IMG/VR virus record: IMGVR_UViG_3300032092_002653 | Location: 1-36,462 of that record | DNA: 36,462 bases | Direction: 5' to 3' (one strand) | Origin: a virus | Shown: one piece after another, positions 30,932-36,462 of the stretch | Layout: every line of letters begins with the position of its first letter | How positions within the stretch are numbered: the stretch's first letter is position 1 | The notes under the pieces: model-generated | Told to the model about the DNA's origin: nothing | Seen by the model: the letters and a program-made list of their open reading frames with translations, nothing else | Database searches by the model: none | Program-made: the position numbers and the translations under genes

Positions 30932-30959
30932 TTGACAAATAAAATACCACAAGTAAATC
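30932..30959 (+). promoter_or_regulatory. Early promoter candidate before the 84-aa gene
   Basis: TTGACA (30932-30937), 16 nt, TAAATC (30954-30959), 5 nt, ATG at 30965. It begins 2 nt after the DNA polymerase stop codon. The -10 is a 4 of 6 match. It would start a separate transcript for the small genes, uvsX and the methyltransferase. Confidence 0.5.
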
Positions 30960-30964
30960 ATATC

Positions 30965-31216
30965 ATGACACCGCAGCAAGCATATAATAAGGGTTTAGAT
31001 GATGCTGAAAATGTTGTTATTAACAAATTCATTGCCATCATGAATGGCGAAGATGATGATACACCTTTTACCAATCCAAAATTAGAAGCTCTTCGTAGAG
31101 TTATCCAAGAAAGAACAGATTATTTCTTGGATATGTCTAAGAGAACCAATAATGTTGGTGTTGGATTCAGAAGCAGAATCGAAGAACAAAGAGAAAAAAT
31201 TAGAAAAATACAATAA
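30965..31216 (+). CDS. Hypothetical protein, 83 aa, between gp43 and uvsX
   Basis: A short helical protein beginning MTPQQAYNKGLDDAENVVIN, then NPKLEALRRVIQERTDYFLD, ending in a charged RSRIEEQREKIRKIQ. I do not recognise a family; similar short proteins stand at this place in other marine T4-like phages. I use the ATG at 30965 rather than the in-frame ATG at 30911, because the latter lies inside the polymerase gene and upstream of the promoter candidate at 30932. The stop is 3 nt before the next ATG. Confidence 0.65.
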   Translation: MTPQQAYNKGLDDAENVVINKFIAIMNGEDDDTPFTNPKLEALRRVIQERTDYFLDMSKRTNNVGVGFRSRIEEQREKIRKIQ

Positions 31217-31219
31217 TTT

Positions 31220-31564
31220 ATGAAAGAAAAATACGTAGCAATTATCGATCAAATTGGTCGAACCATTATCGGCAAATTCTTCAAAGAAGATGCGGCAACC
31301 ATTACACTATCGAATCCTGTGATTCTACATGTTCAGCCTGATCAGGGTGGACAGATTCAAGTTCAGAGTTTCCCATTGTTCTTTTTTGAATTTATCAATA
31401 AAGCAAACCGCGATAACAACAACTGGACATACACTAAATCGTCTATCGTAACATCTGATGTCGATCTTGATGATCGTATCATCTCTCAGTATGATAAGAT
31501 TAATACCCCTCCAGCACCAGCAGTTGCACCAAATCCTAAAATCGTGGATATCAACGATCTCTGA
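31220..31564 (+). CDS. Conserved marine T4-phage hypothetical protein (pre-uvsX)
   Basis: A 114-residue protein with a small beta-domain: YVAIIDQIGRTIIGKFFKED, TITLSNPVILHVQPDQGGQI, VQSFPLFFFEFI, then NNWTYTKSSIVTSDVDLDDRII and a Pro-rich acidic end. The pattern (a loop-closed barrel with the Asn-Pro...His-Val-Gln-Pro turn) recurs in cyanophage proteins encoded just before uvsX; I recall no known function. The C-terminal acidic tail ending IVDINDL could be a protein-interaction tail. It is 3 nt from both of its plus-strand neighbours, so it is probably co-translated. Confidence 0.72.
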   Translation: MKEKYVAIIDQIGRTIIGKFFKEDAATITLSNPVILHVQPDQGGQIQVQSFPLFFFEFINKANRDNNNWTYTKSSIVTSDVDLDDRIISQYDKINTPPAPAVAPNPKIVDINDL

Positions 31565-31567
31565 TAT

Positions 31568-32674
31568 ATGGATAAGCAAATTACATCAATTTTAGACAGT
31601 CTTAATGACGTTGTGCCATATTCGGCATATCTATCTGATTCGACTTTATCGTCTGTAAATGACTGGATCGATACTGGTAGTATGGTTTTGAATGCTTTGA
31701 TTTCTGGTTCATTGTATGGTGGAGTTCCGAAAGGACGTATCACGCAATTTGCAGGTCCTTCTCAGACATTTAAGACTGGTATTGTCCTCCAAATCATTGC
31801 AAATGCTCAAAAACAGGGCATGTTTCCAGTGATTTTCGATACCGAAGGTGCTATTGATCCAGAATCAGCAGCAAAATTTGGTTTGGATACATCCAAAGTG
31901 AAGTATGTTGGTTGTGAATCAGTTGAACAGACGAGAAACGCAATTTACAAGTTTCTTAAAAAGGTTCGTGACGAAAAACAATTCGGAAAATTCATCATTG
32001 TCATCGATTCATTGGCAAATTTGAATTCCGAAATGGAATTAACTCGAATGGATAAAGATTCTATGTCTGCTGATATGGGAACTTTTGCCAAATCGGTTAA
32101 GAGTTTGCTCAAGACATGCACGAACATGTCCACTCTTACTAAGACCCCTATCATCATCACTAACCACGTATATGATGATCCTAGCGCAATGTATCCATCT
32201 CTGGAGAAGAACATGCCCGGTGGCAAAGCTGCGGTCTATCTTCCATCTGTTACGGTTCAATTGGCTAGAAAGTTAGTTAAGGACGGTGAGATTAAGCAAG
32301 TAAATGATAAATTATCAGCATCACAGAAAAATTATTCGGGTGTTGTGATTAGAATGTTGACCGTTAAAAATCGTTTTATTAAACAATACCTTGAGGGTGA
32401 GATGTATCTATCTTTCAGTAAAGGTTTGGATAAGTATTACGGTCTAGTTGACATCATGAAAGGTATGGGAGTGATTTCCAATTCTGGTTCATCTTATTCA
32501 GATTGGGAAGGTAATAAACTTGGTTATCTCAAATCATTCTCAAAAGACACTGAATTGTGGGAGAATAAACTTCTTCCCGAATTGGAGAAAAGAATCAAAA
32601 TCAATTGGGATTATGGTTCTGCGCCAGAAGATGATGACCTGATTGGTTTGGAAGAAGACGAAAGTGAAGATTGA
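31568..32674 (+). CDS. uvsX: UvsX RecA-like recombinase
   Basis: A 368-residue strand-exchange protein. Walker A is GPSQTFKT (63-70; GPSKSFKS in T4). Walker B is FIIVIDSLANLNS, and IIITNHVYDDPSAMYPSLEK, followed by GGKAAVYLPSVTVQL, covers loop L1/L2 and the core end. The acidic C-terminal tail (EDDDLIGLEEDESED) resembles that of RecA and T4 UvsX. It coats ssDNA with the help of UvsY and gp32 to start recombination-dependent replication. The start codon is ATG 31568. The next gene starts inside its 3' end. Confidence 0.96.
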   Translation: MDKQITSILDSLNDVVPYSAYLSDSTLSSVNDWIDTGSMVLNALISGSLYGGVPKGRITQFAGPSQTFKTGIVLQIIANAQKQGMFPVIFDTEGAIDPESAAKFGLDTSKVKYVGCESVEQTRNAIYKFLKKVRDEKQFGKFIIVIDSLANLNSEMELTRMDKDSMSADMGTFAKSVKSLLKTCTNMSTLTKTPIIITNHVYDDPSAMYPSLEKNMPGGKAAVYLPSVTVQLARKLVKDGEIKQVNDKLSASQKNYSGVVIRMLTVKNRFIKQYLEGEMYLSFSKGLDKYYGLVDIMKGMGVISNSGSSYSDWEGNKLGYLKSFSKDTELWENKLLPELEKRIKINWDYGSAPEDDDLIGLEEDESED

Positions 32675-33410
32675 AGAAGGTATTCATCTGTTTCATGGGG
32701 ATTGCTTGGAAGTTCTAAAAAAGCTTCCAAGCAATTCTATTGATTTGGTTTTAGCTGATCCACCATATGGCGTATTGAAATATAATACGCATTGGGATAA
32801 TGTCATAGATTTAGATATTTTATGGAGTGAACTGAATCGAGTAAAAAAACAAAAAACTCCCATATTATTATTTGCACAACAACCATATGCTTCAGCATTG
32901 GTGAGCAGTAATTTAAAACAATTTAAATATGAATGGGTCTGGGATAAGCACATTTCAAGGGGTATGCAATCAGCTAAATTTAAACCAATGGTTAGGCATG
33001 AAAGCATTTTGGTATTTGGTGATAAAGGTCATAATTATTACCCTATAATGGTAGAACGTGATAAGCCTATAAAAAGAAAATTGTATAAGAAAGATGATAC
33101 ATATTTCCATGGGGAAAATGATGGCGAATATCGAACATATACACACAAAAATCCCGAAACAATTTTGACTGGTTTTTGGGAAAAAAATAAAGGAAAAGTC
33201 CATCCAACACAAAAACCAGTTTCATTGTTGGAATATTTGATTAAAACTTATTCAAAAGAAGAAGATATTGTATTAAATTTTTGTTTTGGATCTAATTCCA
33301 CAGGAGTAGCGGCATATAATACCAATAGAAAATATATAGGAATCGAAAAAGATCCCATTTTCTTTGAGATTGGTAAAAACAGACTTCAAGAATTGATAGA
33401 TAACCAGTGA
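32664..33410 (+). CDS. DNA methyltransferase, N4/N6 (beta-class order)
   Basis: A 248-residue DNA methyltransferase of the N6_N4_Mtase family. Motif IV, LADPPYG (D32-PPY), is N-terminal and the SAM-binding motif I, NFCFGSNSTGVAA, is C-terminal, the beta-class order. HPTQKPVSLLEYLI, found just before motif I in these enzymes, is intact. The usual F-x-G-S-G-S-T is F-G-S-N-S-T here, a change that may still bind SAM. No restriction partner is visible, so it is a solitary enzyme, perhaps protecting against host restriction. The start is uncertain: GTG 32664 is best by homology; TTG 32643 is also in frame. It overlaps uvsX by 11 nt. Confidence 0.88.
   Translation: MKIEEGIHLFHGDCLEVLKKLPSNSIDLVLADPPYGVLKYNTHWDNVIDLDILWSELNRVKKQKTPILLFAQQPYASALVSSNLKQFKYEWVWDKHISRGMQSAKFKPMVRHESILVFGDKGHNYYPIMVERDKPIKRKLYKKDDTYFHGENDGEYRTYTHKNPETILTGFWEKNKGKVHPTQKPVSLLEYLIKTYSKEEDIVLNFCFGSNSTGVAAYNTNRKYIGIEKDPIFFEIGKNRLQELIDNQ
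32701..32735. repeat. Perfect 12-bp inverted repeat inside the methyltransferase gene
   Basis: ATTGCTTGGAAG (32701-32712) and CTTCCAAGCAAT (32724-32735) are exact reverse complements around an 11-nt loop. It begins 37 nt into the methyltransferase frame and 27 nt after the uvsX stop. No T-run follows. In mRNA it would be one of the strongest hairpins in this AT-rich region and could protect the uvsX 3' end or limit ribosome passage; in DNA it is a possible operator. Confidence 0.75.
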
Positions 33411-34825
33411 TGATAATTCACTGGTTTTTTGAAACCTCTATCTTTATACTCACCGATGGTGTGTAATAAACCGTCTTTCTTGACTTGTTCAGCCATGTAA
33501 GACATCACACCAACTTCTTCATCTTCATCTTCATCATCTTCAATATTTGAAGATTTTCTTTTATTTTTTGAAGAACTCTTTTTCGATTCTCTTTCTTCTT
33601 TAGCTTTTTCTGACTCGTATTTTCTAAGAGCTTTTAAATCTTCACGAGAATCCATGTCATATTCGTCATCTACCGATAGACCAGCTTGCTTTCTATTCAT
33701 TGCAACTTCTTTCTTTTCCAAGTTTTCTGCGCTTTGAATCAAATCTTTCCATTTCAGAACAATATCAATTTCTGGTTTAGTGATGATACCTTTAGCTTCA
33801 ATATCATTTAAAAGACTTGGAGTATAGATATCCAACACACTTTCAATTGCTTTTTTCTGATCATCGATTATTTCTTCAGAAACTCCTTTAGTTTCTCTCG
33901 ATTCCAAATCAGTTTCGTATTCATCTAATAGATATTCTGCAATTTCTTCTGGAAATCGATTGATGACATTTTTTATTATTTTGTCTTTTGATAAAGGTTG
34001 AGAATTATTTAAACGGTCTTGTAGAATTTTCAATGTTTTTCTAGCTTCTTCAACATTTACACTATAGTATTCGACTAAATCGACATCATCTACAAGACTC
34101 ATTAAAGTTTCAACGAAAGTATCTAAAGGTACCATTTCTTCAGAAACATTTACTCCAGTATCTTGTGAAATAATAATCTTTTCATTTCTTCTAAGAGCTT
34201 GAAGTGCTCCCGCAGGAAGTAATGACCTACTTTTCCTATTAATTTTGACTATAATAGGCGATACTTCAGCTTTCATAGTTGCAAAATCATCTGCACTCAT
34301 GGAATATTTTGATTGTATTTTATTTTGATATCCCTTTGCTCTGCTTCGGAATTCTGCTTTATCAGACATGGATGCTCTGTAATTTTTTACATATTCCTCA
34401 TCTGTAATTTTATCTAAAAATTGTTGAGACAAAATTTTATTTGGGATCTTATTTGCCAAATAAGATAAAACATATTGATTTCTTTTATTACTGTCTTCCG
34501 AACCTCCTCGAATGAAATCTAAATAATCATCATAGAAACCATCGACAGTATCTTTGAGTGTTTTAAATAATTTTTCAACACTGGAATATGTGTATGTGGT
34601 TTTAAACACTTCTTCGTATAGTGCTTCCACGATAAAATCGTTGAGAGTTTTGGAAGGTGATGGTGGCGACCATTTTTCGAAAATCTTTTTCGCTATGAAT
34701 TTTCTACCTTCCTTCATAAATTTTGCGACTTTTTCATTTTCTTCTGGTCGTGTAGTGGATGGTCTAGCCATTTCTTTAATGACTTCCACTTTTTCTACCA
34801 AATAATCGAATCCGTAATTTCTCAT
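33386..34825 (-). CDS. Large late protein of unknown function, 479 aa
   Basis: A 479-residue, mainly helical, highly charged protein that I do not recognise. Residues 30-290 form several helical segments (KEGRKFIAKKIFEKW, YQNKIQSKYSMSADDFATM, PIIVKINRKSRSLL). Residues 385-440 are low-complexity Lys/Glu/Ser followed by an acidic run, and the last 40 residues include a MSYMAEQVKKDGLLHTIGEY helix. A Leu-Val-Glu site (9-11) lies near the N-terminus. A late element stands 5 nt before the ATG, so a virion, scaffold or assembly protein is likely. It is convergent with and overlaps the methyltransferase gene by 25 nt. Confidence 0.7.
   Translation of the reverse strand: MRNYGFDYLVEKVEVIKEMARPSTTRPEENEKVAKFMKEGRKFIAKKIFEKWSPPSPSKTLNDFIVEALYEEVFKTTYTYSSVEKLFKTLKDTVDGFYDDYLDFIRGGSEDSNKRNQYVLSYLANKIPNKILSQQFLDKITDEEYVKNYRASMSDKAEFRSRAKGYQNKIQSKYSMSADDFATMKAEVSPIIVKINRKSRSLLPAGALQALRRNEKIIISQDTGVNVSEEMVPLDTFVETLMSLVDDVDLVEYYSVNVEEARKTLKILQDRLNNSQPLSKDKIIKNVINRFPEEIAEYLLDEYETDLESRETKGVSEEIIDDQKKAIESVLDIYTPSLLNDIEAKGIITKPEIDIVLKWKDLIQSAENLEKKEVAMNRKQAGLSVDDEYDMDSREDLKALRKYESEKAKEERESKKSSSKNKRKSSNIEDDEDEDEEVGVMSYMAEQVKKDGLLHTIGEYKDRGFKKPVNYHHWLSINS
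33402..33430 (+). terminator. Rho-independent terminator of the rightward transcript
   Basis: AACCAGTGA (33402-33410), a 7-nt loop and TCACTGGTT (33418-33426) followed by TTTT. It terminates the uvsX-methyltransferase transcript. The left arm contains the methyltransferase stop codon, and the whole hairpin lies within the C-terminal codons of the convergent late gene (33386-34825), so one sequence serves as terminator and as code on both strands. Confidence 0.85.
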
Positions 34826-34830
34826 ATTTG

Positions 34831-34837
34831 TATTTAA
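34831..34837 (-). promoter_or_regulatory. Late promoter (TTAAATA) of the 479-aa gene
   Basis: Leftward TTAAATA, 5 nt, ATG at 34825. The rightward early promoter starts 9 nt away at 34846. Confidence 0.68.
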
Positions 34838-34845
34838 TCAAACCA

Positions 34846-34873
34846 TTGACATTCCGCTTGCTTGTGTTACAAT
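34846..34873 (+). promoter_or_regulatory. Early promoter of the glycosyltransferase-gp41 transcript
   Basis: TTGACA (34846-34851), 16 nt, TACAAT (34868-34873) with an extended TGT just upstream, then 7 nt to the ATG at 34881. The predicted transcript starts at the start codon. Confidence 0.72.
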
Positions 34874-34880
34874 AAAATAT

Positions 34881-35546
34881 ATGGAAATTAAAAATATGGT
34901 GATTTGTTCTGCCACGAAGCAGAAATATCCAAAAGATACGTTATTATATCAGAGTTTTAATGATATGAGTCTCGATGGGGAGTTTGATGTCAATTTCGCT
35001 ACTGAGAACACTCATGGACTACCTAAAGTATATAATGTCTTTCTTGATCAGGCATTGAAAGATGGCAGAGATTGTGTGATTCTGGTGCATGACGATGTAT
35101 ATCTAGAGCATAATCCGATTCCCAAATTGGAGAAATTGTTTAAAGAATACGATCTGGTAGGTGTTGCGGGATGTTCTAGAGCAGAAATTAAATCACCAGC
35201 ATTGTGGCATATTATGGGACAAAGACATCTACATGGTGCAGTAGCTCATTCACACGGAAATTCCAAAGTTATGACATCATTTGGTGTATATCCGCAACGA
35301 GTGGTGATGATTGATGGTGTTTTCATGGCATTTAATCGAAAGGCTATTGAACAATTGAGATTTGATGAAAATTGTCCATCAGGTTTCCACTTTTACGACT
35401 TAAATGTTTGTCAAAAAGCTTTAGAATTGGGGTTGAAAATTGGGGTTGGTGGTATTATGATTACTCATGCGTCACCCGGTTTAACAGAATTTACTGAAGA
35501 TTGGCGCAAAGGAGAAGAATATTACTTAGGACTTTATAGTAGATAA
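34881..35546 (+). CDS. GT2-like (Glyco_tranf_2_5 type) glycosyltransferase
   Basis: A 221-residue GT-A-like protein. MVICSATKQKYPKDTLLYQS is the first strand-helix, GLPKVYNVFLDQALKDGRD and CVILVHDDVYLE give the donor site (HDD), and VVMIDGVFMAFNRKAIEQL, then FHFYDLNVCQKALELGLKIG, the acceptor side, with the conserved Asp-Gly-Val-Phe and His-Phe-Tyr-Asp-Leu motifs. Such proteins occur in many marine T4-like phages directly before gp41. It stands apart from the main glycan island, in a replication transcript, so DNA or a replication-linked target is conceivable but not shown. The stop is 1 nt before the gp41 ATG. Confidence 0.8.
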   Translation: MEIKNMVICSATKQKYPKDTLLYQSFNDMSLDGEFDVNFATENTHGLPKVYNVFLDQALKDGRDCVILVHDDVYLEHNPIPKLEKLFKEYDLVGVAGCSRAEIKSPALWHIMGQRHLHGAVAHSHGNSKVMTSFGVYPQRVVMIDGVFMAFNRKAIEQLRFDENCPSGFHFYDLNVCQKALELGLKIGVGGIMITHASPGLTEFTEDWRKGEEYYLGLYSR

Positions 35547-35547
35547 T

Positions 35548-36462
35548 ATGTCAGCAATTGATTTAGATTATTTTGAGAACGTTTTGGTGAAGAGTGCGAT
35601 GCTTGATGCATCGTATCTTTCTACTATTGCTGATCATGTCAAACCAAAGTATTTCAATAACAAAAACATCGCAAAATACTTTGAAATTGTTGCTGATTTC
35701 TATGAAAAGAACCAGAAATTACCAACATTCACTGAAATCAAGGTTTATCTGACTGATGACAACCTTAAAAAAGGTTTTAAGGGTCTTATTGAATCATTCA
35801 AAGAGATTGATGAACATTTAGATAAGGAAGAATTATACAAAAATACTGAGAAGTTCCTCAAGGAAAGAGGAATGTATTATGCAATTCTTGAATCCGCTGA
35901 GATTATCAGTGAAGAATCATCCAACTTAGAAAGTGTTGTCGAAAAATTTGAGAAGATTGCTGGCATCAATCTTAATGTGGATCGAGGAATTGAATTGTAT
36001 GGTGATGTAGATAAGATCATCGATGATATTGTGTCAGAGCAGACCACTATTTCCTCTAAATGGGCATGGTTTGATGAGCATTCTGGTGGTGGATTTCGTG
36101 AAGCTGGTAAGGCATTGTATGTATTTGCAGGTCAAGCCAACATTGGTAAGAGTATTGTGCTTGGTAATGTGGCTGAGAACATTGCATCACAGGGTAAAAC
36201 GGTGCTTGTAGTGACACTGGAGATGTCTGAAACACTCTATGGTCAAAGGATCGCATCCAAGGTTACTAAGATACCTATGAAAGACTTTAAGGATGATCCC
36301 CATACACTTAGATATGCATTGAAACAAGAGAAATCGCGAAATCCTAATGGTAAGATTTTCATTAAGGAGTTTCCACCATCTACGATTACACCAAAACAGC
36401 TTCAAGCATTTTGTAAAAAGTTGACAGATTCTGGTGAGAAGTTGGACGCGATTGTGATCGAT
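35548..36462 (+). CDS. 41: Replicative helicase gp41 (DnaB-like), N-terminal 305 residues
   Basis: The start of a T4 gp41-type hexameric helicase, cut by the right edge. The N-terminal helical domain (MSAIDLDYFENVLVKSAMLD and onward, residues 1-140) has the usual gp41/DnaB pattern. The RecA-like domain starts about residue 165 (SKWAWFDEHSGGGFREAGKA). Walker A is GQANIGKS (195-202), followed by VVTLEMSETLYGQRIASK, the H1a-type motif with the catalytic Glu. The fragment ends at the Walker B strand (LDAIVID). It unwinds DNA ahead of gp43 and interacts with primase gp61. The preceding stop is 1 nt upstream, so translation is probably coupled. Confidence 0.95.
   Translation, partial: MSAIDLDYFENVLVKSAMLDASYLSTIADHVKPKYFNNKNIAKYFEIVADFYEKNQKLPTFTEIKVYLTDDNLKKGFKGLIESFKEIDEHLDKEELYKNTEKFLKERGMYYAILESAEIISEESSNLESVVEKFEKIAGINLNVDRGIELYGDVDKIIDDIVSEQTTISSKWAWFDEHSGGGFREAGKALYVFAGQANIGKSIVLGNVAENIASQGKTVLVVTLEMSETLYGQRIASKVTKIPMKDFKDDPHTLRYALKQEKSRNPNGKIFIKEFPPSTITPKQLQAFCKKLTDSGEKLDAIVID

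Noticed and set aside
31209-31214. TACAAT box 5 nt before the ATG at 31220
   Set aside because: There is no -35 hexamer at 16-17 nt and the bases are the last codons of the preceding gene, so I treat it as chance.
36023-36405. Open frames on both strands near the right edge
   Set aside because: They overlap the conserved RecA-like domain of gp41 in other frames.

Overview
The window is a piece of an AT-rich, T4-like (Straboviridae-related) myovirus genome, probably of an aquatic or marine phage. The evidence is a dense set of T4 core genes: portal gp20 (cut by the left edge), a gp15-like tail completion protein, a gp31/GroES-like co-chaperonin, a gp62-like clamp-loader subunit, UvsY, UvsW, late sigma factor gp55, the gp47/gp46 nuclease pair, DNA polymerase gp43, UvsX and helicase gp41 (cut by the right edge). 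PhoH, MazG-like and glycosyltransferase genes suggest a marine relative of the cyanophage/pelagiphage type. The host cannot be fixed from this sequence. I see no tRNA, CRISPR, integrase or insertion sequence.

Layout. Positions 1-6978 are leftward: gp20, gp15-like, a BCS1-like AAA+ ATPase, an XPD/DinG-type helicase, small proteins, a GroES-like protein, a gp62-like protein and a P-loop kinase. Positions 7009-16825 are a leftward glycan island: GT11 and GT10 fucosyltransferase-like genes, GT25, a GT77-like gene, three GT2-like genes, a HAD-nucleotidyltransferase fusion, a GDPD-like protein, a sulfotransferase-like protein, a MazG-like protein and, first in the operon, a NadR-like kinase. PhoH (16931-17671) is rightward. 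Positions 17672-21191 and 21582-21806 are leftward late genes, several with N-termini that look like prohead-targeting peptides. A 378-base non-coding region (21204-21581) separates these from the rightward replication/recombination block (21846-36462), which is interrupted by two leftward late genes (28109-28360 and 33386-34825).

Transcription signals are unusually readable. Eleven genes have a T4-type late element (TAAATA core), and in eight of them exactly 5 nt separate it from the start codon, so the predicted transcript begins at the start codon. Early-type promoters (TTGACA/T, 16-nt spacer, TAnnnN) lie 5-7 nt before the start codon at five genes, which again implies leaderless mRNAs. 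Genes inside operons instead use overlapping stop/start codons or ordinary Shine-Dalgarno sequences. Late leftward and early rightward promoters are packed back to back at three divergent junctions.

How it fits together: early promoters drive helicases, polymerase, recombination genes and the glycan island; gp55, with a sliding clamp encoded elsewhere, would drive the TAAATA promoters for portal, tail, chaperonin and head-associated genes. The glycan island could decorate the virion or alter host surface sugars. Part of it (7008-9651) is bracketed by an intact kinase gene and a decayed copy of the same gene, evidence of recent rearrangement.
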